A stretch of 57,056 nt of DNA from Arthrobacter sp. SDTb3-6. Lineage in GTDB: Bacteria; Actinomycetota; Actinomycetes; Actinomycetales; Micrococcaceae. The position numbers and the translations under genes were made by a program. This document shows positions 44,938 to 52,687 of this stretch, piece after piece. Each line of letters opens with the position of its first letter. Position 1 is the stretch's first letter. Location of the stretch: assembly GCF_013376095.1 (NCBI RefSeq), contig NZ_JAAMFN010000029.1:1-57056 (forward strand), given 5' to 3'. Below the pieces are notes generated by a model. The model saw only the letters and a list, made by a program, of their open reading frames with translations. It was not told where the DNA came from and searched no databases.

Positions 44938-46083
44938 GCAGCTTCCGGCCCGCCCGCGGGCCGGGTGTACAGCTGTGGCGGGTCTGCTCCGTTGGGACCC
45001 GCCACAGCTGTACTTTCGACGGCGGGGAACACCGGCCAGGTCGCCATTTCTGTACAGCCGGACACTGCGGCGGAGCGCGCGATGGGACTTTGCCCAGGCA
45101 ATGTCCTTGCTGGTCGCCAAAAAGCCGCGCAGGGATTGTCCGGCCACGTTCCCGGGGTCGTTCCAGCCTCCCTGGACCAACATCCGGGTGGTCTTGGTGA
45201 TGGCGGCCCGCCCGCCGGCCAGCATGTCATCCTTGTTGATCAGCACCTGGTGCCAGCCGAGTGATTTCGTGATGAAGTTCCGGTCGTGGTCCTTGCCCTG
45301 TTGTTCGGGCGTGAAGTTGTGGCCGCCCTCGTACTCCGCACAGGTCCGGTATTCCTCACAGCAAAGGTCAGGGGAGACCAGTGTGTTTCCGTCCGCATCG
45401 AGGAGGTCGATGTTGGGCTCGAGCCGTGGCAGTCCCGAGCGTGCGAAAAGCAGCCGCAGCCTGGTCTCCGGGGGCGGGTCCGCGCCAACGCGGACCAGTT
45501 CCATGGCCTCGCGCAAACGGAGAATGCGCCGTGCGCCCCCGCGGCCGGCAAGGTAGGCGTTCAGGGGATCGAGTATGACCATGGCGGTTTTGGGCGGCCC
45601 GAAGGGGCGTCTGTGTTCGCACACCACCTGGTCCCCCACGGCCACCAGTTCGTCCAGCGACAGCAGCGGCGCCAAGTCCACGAAGGTGCGCTGTACCGAG
45701 GTCACGGGAACCCCTCCAATCACGACGACGTCGCCATCCGCAAGTTCCAGCCGGTGCCCCGCCACATGGCGCCGGCGGGGCACGCCGGCACCCGTGGGCC
45801 GGGCCAGGTGCACGGGCTGGTCTTCCATCCACCGGCAGGGCAGGTACAGGCCGTGGATTTTGGCGGCCGTCACATGGCTGGCCACGCCGGCGTCCGTGCC
45901 TTCCGTGTAGGGCCGGCACGCGTCCAACAAGTCAAGCGGTGCATCCTTGTGGACGCGAATGCCACGGCTGGGCGTCCACAGGTCCGCGGCACGGGTGCGT
46001 GAACGGGGCCCCAGCTGGCGCGCCTTCTCCACGGTGAACGGGCGTCCAGCTAGGCCAGGGGGGAGCGGAGCCGGATTTGTCAT
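44938..46083 (-). CDS. AbiEi-like/DUF559-type nuclease protein, 3' end unresolved
   Basis: Starts at ATG 46083. Residues 1-170 look like the AbiEi-type antitoxin C-terminal fold found in many actinobacterial proteins (for example VTSVQRTFVDLAPLLSLDELVAVGD). Residues 200-285 resemble a Vsr/DUF559 PD-(D/E)xK nuclease (SPDLCCEEYRTCAEYEGG), probably degenerate. Coding character fades near 45030. No stop occurs at the expected end: the frame stays open to 43837, antisense through all of ccsB. The end given here is where the sensible part must finish, not a stop codon. Either a stop was lost, or a frameshift leads to the alternative frame ending at 44934. Treat as a possibly damaged orphan gene. 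Confidence 0.6.
44967..45013. terminator. 18-bp perfect hairpin after ccsB
   Basis: GTACAGCTGTGGCGGGTC (44967-44984) is the exact reverse complement of 44996-45013, with an 11-base loop. It lies 30 bases after the ccsB stop and at the expected end of the opposing gene, so it may terminate both. On the plus strand only TACTTTC follows. Confidence 0.7.
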
Positions 46084-46169
46084 GGCTCCATTAGCGCTGA
46101 AACTGCTGCGCCAAAGGTGGGTTCTACTGCGGGATCGCGGAATCTGTGGATAGGGCCCGCCCCGATGCG

Positions 46170-46559
46170 TCAGTGCTGGGTTTCGTCTTTCGGGTGCTGC
46201 TCGCGAAGCTTTGCCTCGCGGGCGTCGAGTTCGGCCCGAAGCTTGCGGAGGCGGTCCGCCTCCGCCTTGTGGGCCCGGGCCACCTCAAGGTTGCGGAGGA
46301 AGGCCGGATCGTCGTCCGGCGCCGTGAACCGTGCGGTCCCGGAACGCAAGGGGCGGCGGGTGGCGGGTTCGCCGGCGGCAGCGTAGTGCGGGCGGCCCAG
46401 AAAAAGCCACAGGATGACGCCGACCAGCGGCAGCAGCACGATCACCAGGATCCAGACGGGCTTGGGCAGGCTCCGGACATCTGTGGACTCGCTGCGGATG
46501 CAGTCGATGAGCCCGTAAATGAAGAGGACCACACCAAAGATCACTGGGATATAGCGCAT
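46170..46559 (-). CDS. PLDc_N-type small membrane protein
   Basis: 129 residues. Two N-terminal membrane helices (MRYIPVIFGVVLFIYGLIDC and VWILVIVLLPLVGVILWLFL) joined by a short loop with RSLPKPVW match the phospholipase D-nuclease N-terminal domain found alone in many Actinobacteria. The C-terminal 50 residues form a charged coiled coil (FLRNLEVARAHKAEADRLRK...). There is no catalytic HKD motif, so it is not an enzyme by itself. Divergent from the DUF4229 gene. Confidence 0.88.
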   Translation of the reverse strand: MRYIPVIFGVVLFIYGLIDCIRSESTDVRSLPKPVWILVIVLLPLVGVILWLFLGRPHYAAAGEPATRRPLRSGTARFTAPDDDPAFLRNLEVARAHKAEADRLRKLRAELDAREAKLREQHPKDETQH

Positions 46560-46631
46560 GCTTCATTCTATCGTCGAGAGGCAAATTGGGCTCCGGGCCA
46601 TCGTCCAGAATCACCGGCTAAACTTGCACCC

Positions 46632-46961
46632 GTGGCATTCTTCAAATACTCCCTGATCCGCGGCCTGCTGTTTCTGGCGTTCTTCCTGGTGGCGCACCTT
46701 GCCCTGCAGCTGAGCCCGTTGACATCGGCCCTGGCGGCGGCCCTGTGTGCGTTCGTGGTGAGCTTCTTCCTCCTGCGCAAGCAGCGCGACGGCGCCACGG
46801 CTGTCATTGCCGACCGCTTCGCACCGACGGCGGGCACCACCCAGTCTGCAGCCGCCGTGGCCGATGCCGACGCCGAGGACGCACTCGTGGACGCCAACCC
46901 GGACGTCTGGGTCGACGCGGACCGGCCCGGCAGGAAGCCGCGCACCCAGCCCGAGGGCTGA
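46632..46961 (+). CDS. DUF4229 family membrane protein
   Basis: 109 residues starting GTG at 46632. Two hydrophobic helices at residues 5-50 (LIRGLLFLAFFLVAHLALQL and ALAAALCAFVVSFFLLRKQR) are followed by an acidic tail rich in Ala and Asp. The pattern fits DUF4229, usually found near the menaquinone genes. TAAACT at 46619-46624 would place transcription start at the GTG, so it may be leaderless. Function unknown. Confidence 0.85.
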   Translation: MAFFKYSLIRGLLFLAFFLVAHLALQLSPLTSALAAALCAFVVSFFLLRKQRDGATAVIADRFAPTAGTTQSAAAVADADAEDALVDANPDVWVDADRPGRKPRTQPEG

Positions 46962-47018
46962 CCCGCCAGGCAGCAACAGGCGGCACCCCACAGCACCGAT
47001 GGTGGAAAGGACAGGCCT

Positions 47019-47660
47019 ATGCGCTGGATGGAGACTGAGCGGCTGGCCATGGTCGAAACGTTCCGTGGTGCCGATCCTGAGGCCCCGACGCTGTGCGAGG
47101 GGTGGAACGGCCGGCGCCTGCTGGCCCATCTGGTGATGCGGGAGCATGCGCCACTGAAGCAGCTGCTCGACGCGGCGTCCCGGCCGGTGCCGGGCAGTGA
47201 AAGGCGGCTCGGCGACGTCGCGGCGGCTGCCCTCACCCCCGCCGGCTATGGCGGGCTCCTGGCCCGGTTCGCGGCCGGCACCGGGACGGCCAACCCCATG
47301 ACCTGGCTGGGCGATTCGGTCCAGCTCGTGGAATACGTGATCCACCACGAGGACGTCCGCCGCGGCGGCGGCAACCACCAGCCCCGGTCCCTGCCGCCGG
47401 GACAGCTCGACGCGCTGTGGGCCAGGCTGCCGCTGATGGCGAGGATGGCCTACCGGCGCAGCCCCACCGCCGTCACGATCGCCGCCAAGAACCATCCCGC
47501 CGTTCCCGTGCACAAAGGCTCCGGCAGGGTCCTTGTCAGCGGTGACCCGGTGGAGGTGGCGCTGTACATTTCCGGGCGCCAGCGCGCCGCGGACGTGGAT
47601 GTCACGGGCAGCGGCGCGGCCCTGGACGCGTTCCTGGAATGGTCGGCACGGGAAACGTAG
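47019..47660 (+). CDS. TIGR03085-type DinB-like metal-binding protein
   Basis: 213 residues of the maleylpyruvate isomerase/DinB-like helical bundle family. Typical features are ADPEAPTLCEGWNGRRLLAHLVMREH (first His), WLGDSVQLVEYVIHHEDVRR (second metal-binding His pair) and the Ala-rich C-terminus VTGSGAALDAFLEW. It probably binds a metal and may be a mycothiol-linked enzyme, although the TIGR03085 subgroup has no defined reaction that I know. The ribosome binding site is GGAAAGG. Confidence 0.85.
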   Translation: MRWMETERLAMVETFRGADPEAPTLCEGWNGRRLLAHLVMREHAPLKQLLDAASRPVPGSERRLGDVAAAALTPAGYGGLLARFAAGTGTANPMTWLGDSVQLVEYVIHHEDVRRGGGNHQPRSLPPGQLDALWARLPLMARMAYRRSPTAVTIAAKNHPAVPVHKGSGRVLVSGDPVEVALYISGRQRAADVDVTGSGAALDAFLEWSARET

Positions 47661-47676
47661 CCGCCCGGCCCTGGGG

Positions 47677-48555
47677 CTACAGGCCCGTCAGGACCATCGC
47701 CACGGCAAACAGGACACTGAATCCCAGGTTGAGCAGCCCGGTCTGTTTGAGCACCGGGATCAGGCTCTTGCGCTTCTTGCCCTTGAGCATCAGCCAGCTG
47801 GGCATGAGCATGAACGGCACCAGCAGCAGCACCAGCAGCAGCCAGGGCTTGGCCGGCACCAGCACCATCATGATGGCCACCGACACCCCCAGCATCACCA
47901 CGTAGCTCAGCCGCGCAGGCCGGTCCCCGAGCCGCACGGCCAGCGTGCGCTTGCCCACCTCACGGTCCGTGGGGATGTCGCGGACATTGTTGGCCATCAA
48001 AAGTGCGACGGCGATGAGCCCGGTTGCGACGGACCCGAGAACCGCCGCCGTGCTCACGGCCCCGGCCTGGGTGAAGGTGGTGCCGAGGGTGGCCACCGGG
48101 CCGAAGAAGAAGAACACGAACACGTCGCCCAGGCCCATGTAGCCGTAGGGGTTCTTGCCGCCGGTGTAGCCCCATGCGGCAATGACGGCCCCGGCACCCA
48201 CCAGCAGCAGCCACCACGCCTGGGACAGGATCACCAGGACCAGTCCGGCCACCATGGCCAGGCCAAGGGCGCCAAAGGCGGCCATCTTCACCTGCCGGGG
48301 CGCGGCGGCGCCGGAGCCGACCAGGCGCAGCGGGCCCACCCGCACCTCGTCGGTGCCTCGGATGCCGTCGGAATAGTCGTTGGCATAGTTGACGCCCACC
48401 TGCAGCAGCAGGGACACAAGCGCGGCGAGCAGAGCCCGGCCCCAGTGCAGGCCGCCCAGGTCGTACGCGGCGGCGGTGCCGATGATCACGGGGGCAACAG
48501 CCATCGGCAGCGTCCGCAGGCGCGCGCCTTCAATCCATTGACCAACAGTGGCCAC
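47677..48555 (-). CDS. menA: 1,4-dihydroxy-2-naphthoate polyprenyltransferase
   Basis: 292 residues, UbiA-type integral membrane prenyltransferase making demethylmenaquinone. The first Asp-rich motif is VNYANDYSDGIRGTD and the second is DIPTDREVGKRTLAVRLGD, both needed for Mg-diphosphate binding. About eight hydrophobic segments follow the family pattern. It groups with menE and menB on the same strand, defining a partial menaquinone locus. The ATG at 48555 follows AAGGAG. Confidence 0.95.
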   Translation of the reverse strand: MATVGQWIEGARLRTLPMAVAPVIIGTAAAYDLGGLHWGRALLAALVSLLLQVGVNYANDYSDGIRGTDEVRVGPLRLVGSGAAAPRQVKMAAFGALGLAMVAGLVLVILSQAWWLLLVGAGAVIAAWGYTGGKNPYGYMGLGDVFVFFFFGPVATLGTTFTQAGAVSTAAVLGSVATGLIAVALLMANNVRDIPTDREVGKRTLAVRLGDRPARLSYVVMLGVSVAIMMVLVPAKPWLLLVLLLVPFMLMPSWLMLKGKKRKSLIPVLKQTGLLNLGFSVLFAVAMVLTGL

Positions 48556-48615
48556 AGCTACTCCTTATGCACGGGGCGGCAAAAACGTGTCAGCTTCCAT
48601 TGTGCCGGGTGGGTG

Positions 48616-49752
48616 TCAGCTCCCGGCCGCCGCCGCGTCCGCCAAAAGCGCCAAAATGGCGGTCCTGTCCGGTTTTCCCGTGGCCAGCACGGGCAGCTCG
48701 GAGACGAACACCACAGTCTTGGGCACCAGGTGCGGCTCCAAAACCGCCGCCGCACCGGCCCGCAGCTCCTCACGGGAGCAGGCGCCAACCACCATGGCGG
48801 CCACCTGCTGGCCCCACTCCACGGAGTCCACCGGCCCCACAAAGGCCTCGCGGACGCCCTGCACCCGGTGCAGCCCGTCGGCCACGGCCGCCGCGGAAAT
48901 CTTCAGCCCGCCGGAGATGATGACGTCATCCACGCGGCCCAGCACGCGCAGGCGTCCCGCGCCGTCCAGCTCGCCGAGGTCGCCGGTTTCATACCAGCGC
49001 ACGCCGTCATCGGACTCGGTGAAGGCGGCCGCCGTCAGCGCAGGGTCGCCCAGGTACCCGGTGGCCAGGACCGGCCCGCCCAGCCGGACCCGGCCGTCGC
49101 GGAGGGCGAGCTCCACGCCGTCGAGCGGGACGCCGTCGTACACGCAGCCGCCGCAGGTTTCGCTCATGCCGTAGGTGGTGACCACGTTGACGCCGGCGGC
49201 GCGCGCGGCTTCCAGCAGCACGGGGCTGGCGGGGGCGCCGCCCAGCAGGATGGCGTTGAAGCGGCGCAGCACCGTGAGCGTCGCAGCGGAGGGGTTGCTG
49301 AGCAGGCGCGTGAGCTGGGTGGGGACCAGGGAGGTGTAGCGCACCGTGTCGGTCAGCTCCAGGGCCGCCGCCGTGAACGCCTCCGCCGTGAAGCCGCCGG
49401 AGAGGTCCATGGACCACGGGCGGGTGCCGGCAAAGAGGCTGCGCACCAGCACCTGCAGGCCCGCCACGTAGTGCACGGGCAGGGCCAGCAGCCACTGCCC
49501 TTCACCGCGCAGCGCCATGGCCGTGCCCACCGACGACGCGGCGAGGGCGTCCACACTGAGCATGGTGCGCTTGGGCGTGCCGGTGCTTCCCGAGGTGCGC
49601 ACGACGGCGGCAATGTCCGTTTCGCTGCCGGCCGGCAGTCCCAGCTCGCCCGGGGGGATGGGGGCGAAGCTGCCGTCGGCGGCGATTTCCACGGCGGGGC
49701 CCTCGCCGGAAAGGGCCGCGGCGAGTGCCTTGAGCAGGGGCTCGATGTCCAT
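48616..49752 (-). CDS. menE: o-succinylbenzoate-CoA ligase
   Basis: 378 residues, short version of the adenylate-forming ligases; activates o-succinylbenzoate as CoA ester. P-loop: VVRTSGSTGTPKRTMLS. The A5 motif is TYGMSETCGGCVYDG and A7 is WYETGDLGELDGAGRLRVLGRVDD. A10 has VLATGKPDR with the catalytic lysine. Members in Actinobacteria are near this length. The ATG at 49752 is 14 bases after the menB stop region, giving a tight menB-menE order. Confidence 0.93.
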   Translation of the reverse strand: MDIEPLLKALAAALSGEGPAVEIAADGSFAPIPPGELGLPAGSETDIAAVVRTSGSTGTPKRTMLSVDALAASSVGTAMALRGEGQWLLALPVHYVAGLQVLVRSLFAGTRPWSMDLSGGFTAEAFTAAALELTDTVRYTSLVPTQLTRLLSNPSAATLTVLRRFNAILLGGAPASPVLLEAARAAGVNVVTTYGMSETCGGCVYDGVPLDGVELALRDGRVRLGGPVLATGYLGDPALTAAAFTESDDGVRWYETGDLGELDGAGRLRVLGRVDDVIISGGLKISAAAVADGLHRVQGVREAFVGPVDSVEWGQQVAAMVVGACSREELRAGAAAVLEPHLVPKTVVFVSELPVLATGKPDRTAILALLADAAAAGS

Positions 49753-49766
49753 GGTTGCGGCCCCGC

Positions 49767-50720
49767 CTAAAAGTAGTAGGGGAAGTTGGACCAGTCGGGG
49801 TCGCGCTTTTCCAGGAAGGCCTCCTTGCCCTCCACGGCCTCGTCGGTCATGTAGGCGAGCCGGGTGGCCTCGCCGGCGAAGACCTGCTGGCCGGCCAGGC
49901 CGTCGTCGGCCAGGTTGAAGGCGAACTTGAGCATGCGGATGGCCTGCGGGGACTGGCGGGCAATGTCCGCGGCGTACTCCAGTGCGGTGTTTTCCAGGTC
50001 TGCGTGGTCCACGGCCTCGTTGACGGCGCCCATGCCGACCATGTCCTCGGCGGAGTATTCACGGGCCAGGAAGAAGATCTCCCGGGCCGCCTTTTGGCCG
50101 ACCTGGCGGGCCAGCAGCGCGGAGCCGTAGCCGGCGTCGAAACTTCCCACGGTGGCGTCGGTCTGCTTGAATTTCCCGTGCTGGCGGGAGGCGATGGTGA
50201 GGTCGGAGACCACATGCAGGGAGTGCCCGCCGCCCGCGGCCCAGCCGTTGACGACGGCGATGACCACCTTGGGCATGGTGCGCATGAGCCGCTGGACTTC
50301 CAGGATGTGGAGGCGGCCGGCGCGGGCGGGGTCGATGGTTTCCTTCGTCTCGCCGTCGGCGTACCGGTAGCCGTCGCGGCCGCGGATGCGCTGGTCGCCG
50401 CCGGAGCAGAAGCTGTGCCCGCCGTCCTTGGGGGAGGGGCCGTTGCCGGTGAGCAGCACGGTGGCCACGTCCGGCGTCATGCGCGCGTGGTCCATGGCGC
50501 GGTAGAGCTCGTCCACGGTGCCGGGACGGAAGGCGTTGCGCACCTCGGGGCGGTTGAAGGCGATGCGGACGGTGGGCAGGTCCCTGATGATGCCGCCTGC
50601 CGCGTCCCGTTCCACCTGGCGGTGGTAGGTCATGTCGGTGAAGTTGAAGCCCTCCACCACGCGCCAGCGGCTGGGGTCAAAGATGTCGGAAACCTGCTCG
50701 GGGAGATTGTCTGCGCTCAC
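49767..50720 (-). CDS. menB: 1,4-dihydroxy-2-naphthoyl-CoA synthase
   Basis: 317 residues, crotonase family, closing the second ring of the naphthoquinone. Family features: IAFNRPEVRNAFRPGTVDEL, SFCSGGDQRIRG, and VNGWAAGGGHSLHVVSDLTI for the oxyanion hole, TDATVGSFDAGYGSALLAR, and the C-terminal LEKRDPDWSNFPYYF. This YYF ending is diagnostic of MenB. GTG at 50720 is used; another GTG two codons earlier is possible. Confidence 0.96.
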   Translation of the reverse strand: MSADNLPEQVSDIFDPSRWRVVEGFNFTDMTYHRQVERDAAGGIIRDLPTVRIAFNRPEVRNAFRPGTVDELYRAMDHARMTPDVATVLLTGNGPSPKDGGHSFCSGGDQRIRGRDGYRYADGETKETIDPARAGRLHILEVQRLMRTMPKVVIAVVNGWAAGGGHSLHVVSDLTIASRQHGKFKQTDATVGSFDAGYGSALLARQVGQKAAREIFFLAREYSAEDMVGMGAVNEAVDHADLENTALEYAADIARQSPQAIRMLKFAFNLADDGLAGQQVFAGEATRLAYMTDEAVEGKEAFLEKRDPDWSNFPYYF

Positions 50721-50748
50721 CCTCACGATCTTAGCGGCCCGGCGGAGG

Positions 50749-51183
50749 TCAGCTGATGCAGAATTCATTGCCTTCGGGGTCGGCCATGGTGATCCAGGAG
50801 TGCGGGCCCTGGCTGGCCTCCCACAGGAAGGTGGCGCCGCGGGCCTCAAGGCGCGCCCGCACCTCCGCCTTGTCCCCGCCGCCGAGCCGCACGTCCCAGT
50901 GGATGCGGTTCTTGCCGGACTTGTCACGGCCCCCGGACTGGAACAGGATCCGCGGCTGGCCGCTGCCGGCAGCCGGGCCGGCGGTGATGGCCTGGCCGTC
51001 CTTCCAGACCAGGACTCCGTTGTGCTCCATGGTCTGCCCGGCAGTGGCATAGCCCTGTTGCACCATGGTGCGGATGAAGGCCTCATCGGAGGGCTCCACG
51101 TCCCACCCCATGGTTTCCGCCCACCAATCGGCCAGGTCGTGGGGCCTGAGGGCGTCGACAACGATCTGCAGTGAATAGGCCAT
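50749..51183 (-). CDS. VOC-superfamily (glyoxalase-like) protein
   Basis: 144 residues with two beta-alpha-beta-beta-beta modules. Module 1 starts LQIVVDALRPHDLADWWAETMGW and module 2 has NRIHWDVRLGGGDKAEVRARLEARG, ending SWITMADPEGNEFCIS. This is the glyoxalase/bleomycin resistance fold; the substrate is unknown. The ATG at 51183 has no strong ribosome binding site. It faces the GNAT gene across a palindromic intergenic region. Confidence 0.87.
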   Translation of the reverse strand: MAYSLQIVVDALRPHDLADWWAETMGWDVEPSDEAFIRTMVQQGYATAGQTMEHNGVLVWKDGQAITAGPAAGSGQPRILFQSGGRDKSGKNRIHWDVRLGGGDKAEVRARLEARGATFLWEASQGPHSWITMADPEGNEFCIS

Positions 51184-51225
51184 GCAATTAGTCTGCCGTG
51201 CCGCGGATGGGCCGTCCAGCATCCG

Positions 51226-51297
51226 CCGGGGTAGAACCCGGGGCGGGTTGTGCCCCTGGTGCACCAGGGGCGCAACCCGGGCTGAACCCATCCCCGG
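51226..51297. repeat. Long palindrome between divergent VOC and GNAT genes
   Basis: GGGTTGTGCCCCTGG (51245-51259) pairs with CCAGGGGCGCAACCC (51264-51278) around TGCA, with one G-T. It is enclosed by CCGGGG (51226-51231) and CCCCGG (51292-51297). No coding sense. It could be an operator or a transcript hairpin. Confidence 0.65.
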
Positions 51298-51314
51298 CGC
51301 GATAGTGTTTTGCC

Positions 51315-51923
51315 ATGACGACCATTGCCCCTGTAACCCTGCACGGAAAGTACGTGACCCTCGAGCCGCTGAGCCCGGACCACCACGACGGGCTGGTGGC
51401 TGCGGCCTCCGACGGCGAGCTGTGGAACCTCTGGTACACCTCCGTCCCGCGACCCGAGGCCATGGCGGCGGAGATCGGGCGCCGGCTGGCACTGCAGGAA
51501 TCCGGCATGATGGTGCCGTTCACCACGCGCCTGAACGATCCCGCAACGGGGGAACCGGGCAAGGTCATCGGCATGACCACCTATTGCAACATTGTTCCCG
51601 AGCTGCCGCGCCTGGAAATCGGCTATACGTGGAATGCGGCCAGCGTCCAGGGCACGGGCACCAACCCGGACAGCAAGCGCCTGCTGCTGGGCCACGCCTT
51701 TGAAACGCTCGGCTGTGTTGCGGTCGAATTCAACACGCACTGGATGAACATGCAGTCCCGCGCGGCCATTGCCCGCCTCGGGGCCAAGCAGGACGGCGTG
51801 CTGCGCTCGCACCGGGCCATGCCCGACGGCTCCCTGCGCGACACCGTGGTCTTCTCGATCCTGGCCAACGAATGGCCGCAGGTCCGCAACGGCCTGGACC
51901 TGCGGATCGCCAAGAACCGCTGA
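51315..51923 (+). CDS. RimL-like GNAT acetyltransferase
   Basis: 202 residues. The fold is the RimJ/RimL type: VTLEPLSPDHHDGLVAAASD, then VIGMTTYCNIVPELPRLEIGYTW, and the acetyl-CoA region TNPDSKRLLLGHAFETLGCVAVEFNTHWMNMQSRAAIARLG. The substrate (small molecule or N-terminus) is not known. A TAGTGT hexamer eight bases before the ATG at 51315 suggests a leaderless transcript. The stop overlaps the following phosphatase start (TGATG). Confidence 0.87.
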   Translation: MTTIAPVTLHGKYVTLEPLSPDHHDGLVAAASDGELWNLWYTSVPRPEAMAAEIGRRLALQESGMMVPFTTRLNDPATGEPGKVIGMTTYCNIVPELPRLEIGYTWNAASVQGTGTNPDSKRLLLGHAFETLGCVAVEFNTHWMNMQSRAAIARLGAKQDGVLRSHRAMPDGSLRDTVVFSILANEWPQVRNGLDLRIAKNR

Positions 51924-52609
51924 TGCTGCCCGGGCCGCACTGGGAGGGCGCCGTCAACGCCCGGCTGCTCATCGGCGACATCTACCGGATGGGCCGCAGC
52001 GAGTGGCTCACCGAGCGGGGATGGCAGCAGGTATACCAGGACGGCGTCCGCACGGTGATCGACCTGCGGAACCCCGGCGAGAGGAAGCGCCGGCCCAGCG
52101 ACCCGGTAGTGGGGGACGGCGCACTGGCCGGGTTCGACGTCGTCAATGCCCCCACGGAGGACCCGGACAACGCCGAATACCAGGCGATGGTCCAGCCCTA
52201 TATGAACCACCCGCGGCTGTACGCGGAAATCCTGCGGCTGTTTCCCGGGCGCGTGGCCGCGGTGTTCAAGGTGCTGGCGGCCGCGCGGGGCAAGGTGGTG
52301 ATCCATTGTTCGGCCGGGCGGGACAGGACGGGGCTGGTGGCGTCGCTGCTGCTGGCGCTCGCCGGGCAGGCGGACCAGGCGGCAGGGCAGGACGAGCTGG
52401 CGTCCCGGGGGATCAACAGCTGGCATTTGGTGGCACCCGTCAAGCACCCCTATGAACGGTACCTGGCGGAGGAGGAGATGGCGCCGATCGTTGCCGACCG
52501 CAGGCAGGCGCTGGCAGGCTTTGTCGGCGGCCTCGACGTGCGTGCGTTCCTGCTGGCGAACGGTGTCACCGAGCAGGAGATCGACGCCGTCGTGGCCCGG
52601 TGCCGGTGA
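51923..52609 (+). CDS. Tyrosine-protein phosphatase-like (DSP/SIW14 type)
   Basis: 228 residues. The signature VVIHCSAGRDRTGLVASLLL matches the HCx5R catalytic loop of tyrosine/dual-specificity phosphatases, with GVRTVIDLRNPGER as the acid-loop region. Related bacterial proteins act on phosphotyrosine or phosphoinositides. It overlaps the GNAT gene, implying co-translation. The last ordinary chromosomal gene before the accessory island. Confidence 0.87.
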   Translation: MLPGPHWEGAVNARLLIGDIYRMGRSEWLTERGWQQVYQDGVRTVIDLRNPGERKRRPSDPVVGDGALAGFDVVNAPTEDPDNAEYQAMVQPYMNHPRLYAEILRLFPGRVAAVFKVLAAARGKVVIHCSAGRDRTGLVASLLLALAGQADQAAGQDELASRGINSWHLVAPVKHPYERYLAEEEMAPIVADRRQALAGFVGGLDVRAFLLANGVTEQEIDAVVARCR

Positions 52610-52654
52610 GCGTGCGGCCCGCCTGAAAGGGTGAAAGCGTACTCCGCATGGTAG

Positions 52655-52674
52655 AAAGCATGTATATATGCTTT
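52655..52674. promoter_or_regulatory. Candidate operator before the SNF2 helicase
   Basis: AAAGCAT-GTATAT-ATGCTTT, a perfect 7-bp inverted repeat with a 6-base spacer. It lies 13 bases upstream of the helicase GTG, next to its GAGGGG ribosome binding site. The core CATGTATATATG is identical to the palindrome at 55905-55926, which implies a shared repressor. Confidence 0.75.
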
Positions 52675-52687
52675 TGAGGGGAGCGCT

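Noticed and set aside
43837-46083. Single 748-residue minus-strand protein
   Set aside because: The last 380 residues are antisense to ccsB and have no protein-like character; only the first 350 residues or so are credible.
47533-49770. 745-residue frame antisense to menA and menE
   Set aside because: Low-complexity His/Gln/Gly-rich shadow frame without a ribosome binding site or motif.
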